DNA of 64,000 bases, taken from NCBI GenBank assembly GCA_002391625.1, contig DGFJ01000031.1:7460-71459 (forward strand), read 5' to 3'. Every line of letters begins with the position of its first letter. Position 1 is the stretch's first letter. Positions 1-7,761 of this stretch are shown here, piece after piece. Source of the DNA: Ruminococcaceae bacterium UBA3903. GTDB taxonomy: Bacteria; Bacillota; Clostridia; Oscillospirales; Acutalibacteraceae. The notes under the pieces are model-generated. The model saw nothing but the letters and a program-made list of their open reading frames with translations, was not told the origin of the DNA and did not search any database. A program made the translations under genes and the position numbers.

Positions 1-321
1 CCATGCGTAAATTCTTAAAATAAAGTTCATCCACATAGGTAACATCAGCAGCATAACAACAAGGTTCTGGGAATGCTTTTTAGCTCTTGCCATTATATAG
101 CTTAAGGGATACGCTATAGCTAAACAAATAACAGTTGACAACAAAGAAATCCACAAGGAACGCACAAAAACATCTGTATAATATAAGCTGTCTGCAAAGG
201 ATTGCAGCGTAAAATTTCCGTTGGAATCTGTAAAGGCATAGTACACCACCATGATTAGTGGGATAATAGTGAAAATAAGCATCCATAACAAATAAGGATA
301 TGCAGGTGACTTAGATTTCAT
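1..321 (-). CDS. potB: Spermidine/putrescine ABC transporter permease PotB (3' end outside window)
   Basis: First about 107 residues of an inner-membrane permease that, with PotA, PotC and PotD, would import polyamines. Visible: a first membrane segment (about residues 9-25), a short extracytoplasmic part, a second segment (about 58-75), and the PotB-like stretch LPMWMNFILRIYAW, which in the family is followed by the coupling loop. The ATG at 321 lies inside the end of potA, overlapping it by 11 bases, which indicates translational coupling. The C-terminal part and any potC/potD lie left of the window. The family call is good; polyamine specificity is inferred from similarity. Confidence 0.85.
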   Translation of the reverse strand, partial: MKSKSPAYPYLLWMLIFTIIPLIMVVYYAFTDSNGNFTLQSFADSLYYTDVFVRSLWISLLSTVICLAIAYPLSYIMARAKKHSQNLVVMLLMLPMWMNFILRIYAW

Positions 322-1738
322 TATTTCCCACCGCCCCTTCTTCTTTGATAACCTCAAAGGTTGCCTTTTCAAAGTTGAAGCAGATAGGTACATATGTTGC
401 TACCTGTTCATCCTGATCACTGTCCATAATCCATTTGCTCTCGTCAGTTTCCAGTATAATCTCGTTATGTTCACCTTTATAAATAACAGATTCAATATAT
501 GCCTCTAAATCTCCGTTACCGTCACCTGCTATGTACACCCCCTGAGGCGGTAATGTAATTTTCAGCAATACACCCTCTGGGTATGATTGGTTTTTAACCT
601 CTACATTCTTGCCCTCTATTTCAATTTGAATACTGTTTTCCTCTGGGCTACAGCTTACCACCTTAGCAATAAATATATTGTCAGCTGTTGGGAACAGCTT
701 GTTCATAATATGAATATTGTCGGGTACAATCCTCATACCTATCCTTGCACCTACAGGCTGACAGGCGGTGCTGTGGATAAGTATCCAAAAGCCATCACAA
801 TCAATACTCATCTCATAATGTACGCCCTTAAACACAGCGTCTGTAACAACCCCCTGAAGCTGTGCATTTTCATCATCAGGTGACAGCACCTCTACATCCT
901 CGGGACGTACAACAATGTCAACAGGCTGATTGGGTTTAAAGCCCTTATCTACACATTTGAATTTTCTGCCCAAAAACCTTACCAGACAATCCTCCAGCAT
1001 TACTCCGTTTAAGATATTGGCTTCTCCAATAAAATCAGCCACAAAGGCATTGGCAGGCTCATTATAAATATCAATAGGAGTACCAATTTGCTCTATTTTT
1101 CCGTTGTTCATTACAACAACCCTGTCAGACATGGTCAACGCTTCCTCCTGATCATGTGTAACATATATAAAGGTGGTTTTTAGCTGCTGCTGAAGCTGTT
1201 TTAGCTCTATCTGCATATCTTTTCTAAGCTTTAAATCCAAGGCACCTAGCGGCTCGTCCAGCAGCAGTACCTTTGGACCACATACCAAGGCTCTGGCAAT
1301 AGCCACACGCTGCTGCTGACCACCGCTTAGCTTGGATACAGGACGTTTTTCATATCCCTTTAAATCCACAATAGCAAGCATTCTCTTTACCTGCTTTTCT
1401 ATCTCTGCCTTTGACAGCTTTTTCAGCCTAAGTCCAAATGCAACATTTTCAAATACATTCAAATGTGGAAATAAAGCATACTTTTGAAACACGGTATTAA
1501 CGTTGCGTTTATTTGGGGGTAAATCATTTATTCGTTTATCCTCAAAATACACGTCACCACGTTCGGGGTCTAAAAAGCCACCGATAATTCTAAGCGTCGT
1601 TGTCTTACCACAACCACTAGGTCCTAACAGTGTTACAAACTCTTCATCCTTAATGTCTAGGTCTATACCGTTTAGTATAACCTCGCCATCAAACTGTACA
1701 AAAATATCCTTTAGTGATAGAACTAAATTCTTTGCCAA
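311..1738 (-). CDS. potA: Spermidine/putrescine ABC transporter ATP-binding protein PotA, long C-terminus
   Basis: ATPase subunit powering polyamine import. The ABC domain is complete (positions counted from 1753): Walker A GPSGCGKTT near residue 45, Q-loop VFQKYALFPHL, signature LSGGQQQR near 143, Walker B VLLLDEPLGALD, H-loop YVTHDQEEAL. The rest (about 240 to the end) is a TOBE-type regulatory region. At about 475-480 residues it is roughly 100 longer than typical PotA (about 350-380); the extra part looks like a second TOBE-like module. Start choice: the open frame begins at a TTG at 1753, but only the in-frame TTG at 1738 has a GGGGGTG-like ribosome site in front. potB overlaps its stop. 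A sigma-70-type promoter lies at 1796-1825. Confidence 0.9.
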   Translation of the reverse strand: MAKNLVLSLKDIFVQFDGEVILNGIDLDIKDEEFVTLLGPSGCGKTTTLRIIGGFLDPERGDVYFEDKRINDLPPNKRNVNTVFQKYALFPHLNVFENVAFGLRLKKLSKAEIEKQVKRMLAIVDLKGYEKRPVSKLSGGQQQRVAIARALVCGPKVLLLDEPLGALDLKLRKDMQIELKQLQQQLKTTFIYVTHDQEEALTMSDRVVVMNNGKIEQIGTPIDIYNEPANAFVADFIGEANILNGVMLEDCLVRFLGRKFKCVDKGFKPNQPVDIVVRPEDVEVLSPDDENAQLQGVVTDAVFKGVHYEMSIDCDGFWILIHSTACQPVGARIGMRIVPDNIHIMNKLFPTADNIFIAKVVSCSPEENSIQIEIEGKNVEVKNQSYPEGVLLKITLPPQGVYIAGDGNGDLEAYIESVIYKGEHNEIILETDESKWIMDSDQDEQVATYVPICFNFEKATFEVIKEEGAVGNNEI

Positions 1739-1795
1739 TAAACGCACCCCCAATAAATTTTTTATCCAATTTAGTCATTTTATCAAACATCTATA

Positions 1796-1825
1796 ATAAT
1801 ACGTTTTTTTCTACCACTTTGTCAA
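1796..1825 (-). promoter_or_regulatory. Predicted promoter of the potAB operon
   Basis: On the minus strand: -35 TTGACA (1820-1825), 18-base spacer, -10 TATTAT (1796-1801), about 60 bases ahead of potA. Read directly from sequence; activity is inferred. Confidence 0.7.
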
Positions 1826-2313
1826 TTATTATAGGATATTTTACGCAAATTTCTTTTTATTTTTCCATATTAAATGTTGCAAAAACCACATTATCCCAAC
1901 TATGCTGTATAAACCGATTTTTTTCGTCCTTTACCCATTATGTCTGCGATTTTTAAAGCTGAAAACGTCTTCTATACATTGTTAACATATATACCCACAG
2001 GTGTTATCAGTCACGCTATTATAAAAGCCACATATGTCCTACAGCGTTTTATTAATCACCCTAATACAGCCCTATATCTATTATTGATAAAAACCAACCA
2101 TATACGCCCCACATCCACAGCAGGCGTGCTAACAAATATACAATAAGGCTATAATGCAAAGTCCAAGGCACTATTAAGTTGGGTAATCCTGTTATTGCTA
2201 TGTAACAATCATCAGACGAACACGGGAACTATAACGACTACATTTGTACATAGAGTAAAGCTATTCTGGAATAAACCATAAAGGTATTATTAACCCTATG
2301 GCTTAAATTAATG
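1826..2313. other. Intergenic stretch without a recognisable gene
   Basis: About 490 bases between the potA promoter and the rubrerythrin terminator. Short open frames on the plus strand (for example 1940-2146) have no ribosome-binding site and no recognisable protein sequence. I see no tRNA fold and no strong terminator other than the one at 2314. An imperfect inverted repeat CCATA...TATGG flanks about 2275-2302. Confidence 0.5.
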
Positions 2314-2353
2314 AAAAGCCCGACTTGTAAGTAAAATCACAAGTCGGGCTTTT
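2314..2353 (-). terminator. Rho-independent terminator after rubrerythrin
   Basis: Perfect 15-bp stem, arms AAAAGCCCGACTTGT (2314-2328) and ACAAGTCGGGCTTTT (2339-2353), 10-base loop. It can work on either strand; the only gene ending towards it is the rubrerythrin gene on the minus strand. Confidence 0.85.
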
Positions 2354-2397
2354 GTTGTTTATTATTTTGAAATAAGACTTAGACTAACAGTAGGAAA

Positions 2398-2943
2398 TCA
2401 GCCAAAGTATCTTTGCAGCAGACCTGCAAAGCCAGCACCATGTCTAGCTTCGTCCTTTGCCATTTCGTGTACTGTGTCATGGATAGCGTCTAGGTTCAAT
2501 GCCTTTGCTTTCTTTGCGATATCCATTTTACCAGCACAGGCACCTGTTTCAGCCTGTACACGTAGCTCTAGGTTCTTCTTTGTGCTGTCAGTAACAACCT
2601 CGCCTAATAGCTCAGCAAACTTAGCTGCATGCTCTGCCTCTTCAAAAGCATACTTTGTAAATGCAGCAGAAACCTCAGGATATCCCTCTCTGTCCGCTAC
2701 TCTAGCCATTGCCAAGTACATACCAACCTCTGAACATTCACCGTTAAAGTTAGCTACTAAACCATCATATATTTCCTGATCAACACCCTTTGCTACGCCT
2801 ACCTCATGAACAGCGGCAAAGCTTAGCTTTGTGTCGTCAACCTCTTTAAATTTCTCTTTTGGTGCTTTACACTGTGGGCAAAAATCTGGAGCTTCGTCAC
2901 CCTCATGAACATAACCACAAATAGAACATACAAATTTTTTCAT
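2398..2943 (-). CDS. Reverse rubrerythrin (N-terminal rubredoxin domain)
   Basis: Non-haem iron peroxidase that reduces H2O2 (and O2 in clostridial homologues) with electrons from NAD(P)H via rubredoxin-type partners; cytoplasmic, part of oxidative-stress defence in anaerobes. The rubredoxin-like Fe(SCys)4 site comes first (CSIC at about 5-8, CPQC at about 23-26), followed by the ferritin-like four-helix di-iron domain with EEAEH and DEARH ligand motifs. This reversed order distinguishes it from classical rubrerythrin. Start: ATG at 2943 is preceded by GGAGG at good spacing; an upstream in-frame ATG (2958) overlaps that site and is unlikely. It follows perR on the same strand, with an inverted repeat in the gap. 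Confidence 0.93.
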   Translation of the reverse strand: MKKFVCSICGYVHEGDEAPDFCPQCKAPKEKFKEVDDTKLSFAAVHEVGVAKGVDQEIYDGLVANFNGECSEVGMYLAMARVADREGYPEVSAAFTKYAFEEAEHAAKFAELLGEVVTDSTKKNLELRVQAETGACAGKMDIAKKAKALNLDAIHDTVHEMAKDEARHGAGFAGLLQRYFG

Positions 2944-2986
2944 TATTATTTCCTCCATCTTTTAATAAGTTTTAATAGTTTTTAAT

Positions 2987-2999
2987 TATTAGTCTAATA
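2987..2999 (-). promoter_or_regulatory. Inverted repeat between perR and rubrerythrin, candidate PerR operator
   Basis: TATTAG-T-CTAATA is a perfect 6+1+6 palindrome in AT-rich DNA, about 45 bases ahead of the rubrerythrin start. The 7-1-7 symmetry of Per boxes is resembled but not matched exactly. Function is inferred from position next to a Fur/PerR-family gene. Confidence 0.4.
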
Positions 3000-3028
3000 T
3001 ATATTAACCGATAACTCGGAAAATATCG

Positions 3029-3433
3029 TTAATTGTTATCCTCTTCTATATTTTTGCACTTACCACATATACCATAAAAGAAGGTAAGGTGATAATCAAT
3101 ATCACAATTACTAACGTTTCTTACAACTTCATCAGCCTGCATATTATATGGAACATTTTCAATATCTATTACATCGCCACACCTATTGCAAATAAAGTGT
3201 GAATGTGGTTTTGTGTTTCCATCAAAGCGTTCCTGACCATTTACAGAGCCTACGGATAATATCATACCATCATCCTTAAACCCATTCATATTTCTATAAA
3301 CTGTTCCTAAGCTAAGGTCTGGATACTCAGGCTTTAGCGTATTATACACCCATTCTGCTGAGGGATGACTTTTTGTGCTGCAAATTGCTTCATATATAGC
3401 TTCACGTTTCTTACTGAAATTTTTCCTAGCCAC
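3029..3433 (-). CDS. perR: Fur-family peroxide-responsive repressor, PerR type
   Basis: 134-residue metal-dependent repressor. Seen: a winged-helix N-terminus with the recognition segment LSLGTVYRNM (about residues 40-49), the HSHFIC / CNRCG metal-binding stretch (about 77-86), and a second CxxC (CGKC) near the C-terminus that completes the structural zinc site. Family knowledge: PerR senses H2O2 by metal-catalysed oxidation of histidines and derepresses peroxide-defence genes. The gene directly upstream of reverse rubrerythrin fits PerR better than iron-sensing Fur, but sequence alone does not fully separate the two. Starts at GTG 3433 with AAGGAAG ahead. A promoter with an overlapping palindrome suggests autoregulation. 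Confidence 0.85.
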   Translation of the reverse strand: MARKNFSKKREAIYEAICSTKSHPSAEWVYNTLKPEYPDLSLGTVYRNMNGFKDDGMILSVGSVNGQERFDGNTKPHSHFICNRCGDVIDIENVPYNMQADEVVRNVSNCDIDYHLTFFYGICGKCKNIEEDNN

Positions 3434-3499
3434 AGCAATCTTCCTTTATTGTAAATTTGTTTGTCAGCAGTTCACCCTGCTAATGTGCAAATAACTTAG

Positions 3500-3551
3500 T
3501 AATCATTATTGATTATGTATTGATAATAGCACATTTAAGCTGAGTTGTAAA
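3500..3551 (-). promoter_or_regulatory. perR promoter with overlapping palindrome
   Basis: Minus strand: -35 TTTACA (3546-3551), 17-base spacer, -10 TATTAT (3523-3528). Just downstream, around the expected start of transcription, is TAATCA-TTAT-TGATTA (3500-3515), a perfect 6-bp inverted repeat placed where a repressor would block RNA polymerase. Autoregulation by PerR is an inference. Confidence 0.55.
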
Positions 3552-3634
3552 TAGTTTTTTAATATTTTTTTATAATTTTTAACATATCTTCCCATTTTAG
3601 CCGAATATATATAAATATTAAAGAATATATTATT

Positions 3635-4543
3635 TTGAAAGGGGGACTTTGCATCTACTGTAAATTTCGCCTAAAAGGCTATGCTGTTGTTGGTATATTG
3701 CTAGTGGCAGTTTCCATAGTATTTTCCATACTCACCTCTGGCTACAATCATGAATACGTAGCCACTGCTGCTGACACCAATCAGGAGAAGGATGGCATAA
3801 ACGTACCCATTATAATGTACCACGGCATATTAAACGATAAAAAGCTACAGGGAGAATATGTTATATCCCCACAGCAATTTGAGGACGATTTAAAAAATTT
3901 AAAAACAATGGGATATACAACAATAGTTATGAAGGATCTAATAAATTATGTATATAATGATGTAGCCCTGCCTGAAAAGCCTATCATCCTAACCTTTGAT
4001 GACGGGTATTACAACAATTATGTATACGCATATCCACTATTAAAGCAGTATCAATGCAAAATGGTGCTGTCGCCTATTGGATATTATGCTGACAGATATA
4101 CCGATACACCAGACATTTCCCCCACATACGGTCATTGTACATGGAGCAACCTACAAGAAATGGTGGACAGCGGTACTGTAGAGCTACAAAACCACAGCTA
4201 TAATATGCACAGCAATAAAGGAGGGCGAATAGGTATAAAGAAAAAAACTGCCGAAAAGGTTACCACATATGAAAAATTAATTGCCGATGACATAACTCAG
4301 GCACAAAACCGTTTTAAAGAAAACCTAAAATTAATACCTGACACCTTTACATATCCCTTTGGTGCTGTATGTGACGAGGCACAGTCTGTTGTAAAGGAGC
4401 TTGGCTTTAAGGCATCACTAATCTGTCAAGAAAAAAGCAATACCATAACAAAAGACAAGGAATGCCTGTATAATTTAGGACGATACCTGCGTTCGTCAAA
4501 GGACAACGGCAAGGCTTTTTTACAGAAATTAGAAAAGTCGTAG
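3635..4543 (+). CDS. Polysaccharide deacetylase family protein (NodB homology), membrane-anchored
   Basis: Metal-dependent N- or O-deacetylase acting outside the membrane, probably on peptidoglycan or another cell-wall glycan. One N-terminal membrane segment (about residues 15-35) is followed by the NodB domain: catalytic and metal motif TFDDG (near 117), metal-ligand motif HSYNMH (near 184), and TYPFG for motif 3. Spore-cortex PdaA or secreted PgdA-like roles are both possible. Start is uncertain: the frame begins at TTG 3635, and the GGGGGA at 3641-3646 lies inside the frame rather than ahead of it. A predicted amidase follows 45 bases later on the same strand, a probable cell-wall pair. 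Confidence 0.85.
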   Translation: MKGGLCIYCKFRLKGYAVVGILLVAVSIVFSILTSGYNHEYVATAADTNQEKDGINVPIIMYHGILNDKKLQGEYVISPQQFEDDLKNLKTMGYTTIVMKDLINYVYNDVALPEKPIILTFDDGYYNNYVYAYPLLKQYQCKMVLSPIGYYADRYTDTPDISPTYGHCTWSNLQEMVDSGTVELQNHSYNMHSNKGGRIGIKKKTAEKVTTYEKLIADDITQAQNRFKENLKLIPDTFTYPFGAVCDEAQSVVKELGFKASLICQEKSNTITKDKECLYNLGRYLRSSKDNGKAFLQKLEKS

Positions 4544-4588
4544 AACACAAATGAGTCTTCACCATAGAATATTAAAGGAGATGATTAA

Positions 4589-5131
4589 ATGCCATCTGTT
4601 TTTATTAGTCCATCATTGCAGGAGTTTAATCCATATGTAGACGGTGGAAACGAAGAGTATTATATGAACCTGATAGCAGATGAACTAATACCATACTTGA
4701 TTGCCAGCGGTATAACCGTAGGCAGAAACTCGCCAGAGCAATCTCTGCGACAGGCTATTGACCAATCAAATCAAGGCGACTATGATTTGCATCTGGCTAT
4801 TCACTCTAACGCATCACCGCCAAATATGGCAGGTCAGCTACAGGGTGCCGATGTTTACTACTATCCATATAGTGTTAAGGGTAAGTCCGCCGCCACCATT
4901 ATCGCTGACAATTACAAGGCAATATACCCTAACCCTAATCTGGTAAAGCTAGTCCCCAGCACTACCCTAGCGGAGCTGCGCTTAACAAAAGCTCCTGCTG
5001 TATTAATCGAAGTAGCATATCACGACAACCCACAGGACGCCCAATGGATACGTGACAACATCGGCAATATTGCCAGAAACCTAGCCTTATCTGTTACGGA
5101 ATTTTTGGATGTTCCCTTCGTGCAGCCCTGA
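4589..5131 (+). CDS. N-acetylmuramoyl-L-alanine amidase (Amidase_3 type) with altered N-terminal zinc motif
   Basis: 180-residue protein related to zinc amidases that cut the bond between MurNAc and L-Ala. Conserved Amidase_3 features: the first glutamate in NEEYYMN, the histidine motif LAIHSNAS, and the C-terminal catalytic region PAVLIEVAYHDN. The usual opening DxGHGG motif is replaced by ISPSLQEFNPY, so the first zinc histidine is missing. There is no signal peptide, so it would act in the cytoplasm, in the spore or mother cell, or after lysis. Good AAGGAG site ahead of ATG 4589. Enzymatic activity is therefore less certain than the family assignment. Confidence 0.85.
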   Translation: MPSVFISPSLQEFNPYVDGGNEEYYMNLIADELIPYLIASGITVGRNSPEQSLRQAIDQSNQGDYDLHLAIHSNASPPNMAGQLQGADVYYYPYSVKGKSAATIIADNYKAIYPNPNLVKLVPSTTLAELRLTKAPAVLIEVAYHDNPQDAQWIRDNIGNIARNLALSVTEFLDVPFVQP

Positions 5132-5150
5132 CAACACATTTCTTAAACAC

Positions 5151-5197
5151 AAAATGCTCTGTGGGAATATTGATGCATTCCACGCAGGGCATTTTTA
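5151..5197 (+). terminator. Terminator after the cell-wall amidase gene
   Basis: Imperfect stem, AAATGCTCTGTGGGAA pairing with TTCCACGCAGGGCATTT, followed by a T-rich run (ATTTTTAT). It sits 20 bases after the amidase stop. Confidence 0.75.
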
Positions 5198-5400
5198 TAG
5201 GTACTATTAAATATTTTTAAAGTTAATACTTCCTAAAGCCCTTCCAGCTTTAAAACAGCTGTTGTCTATTAAATTCAAGAATAACACCCTGTTACTTGGC
5301 AAATTATATCATCCCTAATATAGCCACAGCACTTTAGATACCCACCGCCACCATACTTACCTTCGTTTTGAAAATTCCACCCTTACTATTCACATATGGC

Positions 5401-5441
5401 AAAAAAGCAGGTGGCAACCACAGCTATGTGGTTGCCACCTG
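5401..5441 (-). terminator. Strong terminator of the starch operon
   Basis: Perfect 15-bp stem, CAGGTGGCAACCACA (5408-5422) and TGTGGTTGCCACCTG (5427-5441), 4-base loop GCTA, followed on the minus strand by CTTTTTT. It lies 39 bases past the stop of the last amylase gene. The remaining sequence between 5198 and 5400 shows no gene. Confidence 0.92.
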
Positions 5442-5479
5442 TTGTTATCCAGCCGATAAACAGCTTATATTAAAATTTA

Positions 5480-7735
5480 TTATTTCATATAAGAGGTTGT
5501 ATTACCAATTTTACCGCTGATTCCAGTATATCCGCTAGAGCTTAGTACGTATACTCTCATGTTGCCCTTACCAGGAGCAGATACTGTTAATGTTCCGTTA
5601 GAAACGTTCTTTGTATCGCCTGTTACAGCATCAATATATGTTCCGTTAGGAATAGATGAGAATGTAGCACCATTTGTTACTGCTACACAAGCAAAGCTCT
5701 TTTCGCCTGTTTTAGCGTCTGTGTAACCACGTTTGTAACACATATTACCTGATACGTTTGTTACAGAATACTGACCCTTTTGCAGTGCAGGTACAGCACG
5801 TCTAATTTGGTTTAGCTTAATGATGTGCTGTGATAATGTGCTGTTTAGGGTTTCGCTTACCTTACCGCTGGCTGTGTAAGTACCAAAGTCAGATGCTGAA
5901 ACGTTACCCTCTAGGTAGTCACCAAAGTAAGCACGACCTGTTGTGCTTAGAGGCTGGTTAGGGCCAACGTCAATAAGCTGATCCTTTTGGAACTCTACCT
6001 CTGTACCATAGAACAAGCAAGGAATTCCTCTAAATGTAAATATTAGATTTAGATTTTCTGCCCAAGCCTGTGTTCCTTGGCTATAACGGGTTTTCTCCAT
6101 ACCATCAGGACCATAGTCATGAGAGTCAACGTACATTACGTTCCATGTAGAATCATTAATGTACTGATCCTCAGCTAGACCGGCTCTAAATGCGCTAGAA
6201 GCATTTTCAAAGTTCCAATGCATTGTAAAGTCGATAATGCCTGTGCCATTTGACTGGCTGTAATCAGGTGTATGGTACTCATTACCGTTTAAGAATGCGT
6301 TTGTGCTTGTTGGACAGCTTGATGGATCTCTGTGTGCATCATAGTGTTTTATTGATGTAGCAATGTTGGCTGTTGGATCAGATGTATTCCAATTGCTCTG
6401 CCATGCACTCTCTGTTTCCTTCCATGTAAAGAAAGCAGGTGAGCTAGATGGGATATTATGATTCCATGTTTCACGAACTCTTGAACAAACCTCACCAAAG
6501 ATATAGAAATTATCTATTTTGGAGAAGGCTGGGAAATAAGCGCTGTTTAATGTCCAACGGTTAACGTGCTTTTCTGTATCCAAACGGAAAGCATCTACTC
6601 CCATGTTGGCGTAATCTAAATATGTATCTGTAATATATGAAGCAACCACTGGGTTTTCGGTGTTAATATCTACACAGTCACCAGCCATTGAGCCTTGTTG
6701 TTCAATGGATGACTCATAACCCATGTTCTGCTCTCTGTGATAATAGTTATCTGGGTCATGATTACCATTTTTCAGGTCCTTCATAATATTTAGTCTGGCT
6801 TGGAATTGTGGGTCACCATTCATAGTATCGTAGTCTGGGTATGTTTTATCTAAGTCAGAACCCTCTACTACCTTCATACTGGATGTGTCAGCTAAATCCT
6901 GTACAGTTGAATATTCCTTAGTAAACATTTTTGCTAGGAAATTCTCACCAAAGTTACTGGTGTGATTCCATACAACGTCCTGTACAACCTTCATATCCTT
7001 GTCATGAATAGCCTTTATAAGGTCTTCGTATTTAGCACCTTGGCTCTCATATCTAACATCAACTGTTGAAAAGTCAAAGGCATGATATCCATGATAGTCG
7101 TAGCCACTGGCATTAGTAACAACTGGTGTTATCCAAATAGCACTAAAGCCCAAGGCTTTAATGTAGTCCAGCTTATCAATTAAGCCTTGGAAATCACCAC
7201 GCCATGCAGGGTCGCTGTCTGGGTTGTTTGCTTTTTTATCGTCCCAGCAATGTACGTTGTTGCCAGTGTCACCATCAAAGAAGCGTGTTGTAATTATAAA
7301 GTAGACTGATTCTTCTCTAAAATCTGTACGCTCTGTAGAATCTGTTGCGTATTTATTATATGTTTTCCATGAACCATCAGCATGATACCAATAGTTGTTA
7401 GTGGCTGTAAATTCTTTTGTTTGTTTGCCATTAATAACAAACATAACATTGATTTTACTAACGTTATTAAAGGTATATGAATACCAGTTACCACCAGCCT
7501 CATTAGGCACCTTTGTCATCTGAGGACCTGGGTATGATGTTTCTATATTTTGTGGCAGGCTGTTCCAATAATATACTGTAGGTGTGCCACTGGTGCTTTC
7601 ACAGTACACTGTAATGCCCTCTGTAGCCGCCGCCTCTGTTGTTGTATCTGTAACAGCACCTGTTGTAATAATTGCTGCTGTAGATATTATTACAAGAGTA
7701 AGCAAAAGAGCTAATGTTCTTTTAATAATTCTCAC
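5480..7735 (-). CDS. Secreted GH13 alpha-amylase with N-terminal starch-binding module (copy 1)
   Basis: 751-residue extracellular endo-acting alpha-amylase cutting alpha-1,4 bonds in starch. Signal peptide about 1-27; CBM26-like starch-binding module about 40-125 (YYWNSLPQNIE, YPGPQM, NVMFVING); GH13 catalytic barrel about 140-600. Catalytic regions: I DVVWNHT, II VDAFRLDTEKHV (Asp nucleophile), III YIFGEV (Glu acid/base), IV YVDSHDYGPD. A C-terminal beta domain follows. There is no dockerin. GTG start with AGGAGG ahead. Last gene of a four-gene operon, 26 bases after the dockerin protein at 7762-9741 and followed by a strong terminator. Closely resembles the amylase at 9781-12165. Confidence 0.93.
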   Translation of the reverse strand: MRIIKRTLALLLTLVIISTAAIITTGAVTDTTTEAAATEGITVYCESTSGTPTVYYWNSLPQNIETSYPGPQMTKVPNEAGGNWYSYTFNNVSKINVMFVINGKQTKEFTATNNYWYHADGSWKTYNKYATDSTERTDFREESVYFIITTRFFDGDTGNNVHCWDDKKANNPDSDPAWRGDFQGLIDKLDYIKALGFSAIWITPVVTNASGYDYHGYHAFDFSTVDVRYESQGAKYEDLIKAIHDKDMKVVQDVVWNHTSNFGENFLAKMFTKEYSTVQDLADTSSMKVVEGSDLDKTYPDYDTMNGDPQFQARLNIMKDLKNGNHDPDNYYHREQNMGYESSIEQQGSMAGDCVDINTENPVVASYITDTYLDYANMGVDAFRLDTEKHVNRWTLNSAYFPAFSKIDNFYIFGEVCSRVRETWNHNIPSSSPAFFTWKETESAWQSNWNTSDPTANIATSIKHYDAHRDPSSCPTSTNAFLNGNEYHTPDYSQSNGTGIIDFTMHWNFENASSAFRAGLAEDQYINDSTWNVMYVDSHDYGPDGMEKTRYSQGTQAWAENLNLIFTFRGIPCLFYGTEVEFQKDQLIDVGPNQPLSTTGRAYFGDYLEGNVSASDFGTYTASGKVSETLNSTLSQHIIKLNQIRRAVPALQKGQYSVTNVSGNMCYKRGYTDAKTGEKSFACVAVTNGATFSSIPNGTYIDAVTGDTKNVSNGTLTVSAPGKGNMRVYVLSSSGYTGISGKIGNTTSYMK

Positions 7736-7761
7736 GGGAATTAAATCCTCCTATCTTTGTA

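Noticed and set aside
1940..2146. Small plus-strand open frame in the potA-rubrerythrin gap
   Set aside because: No ribosome site, no hydrophobic or conserved motif, random composition.
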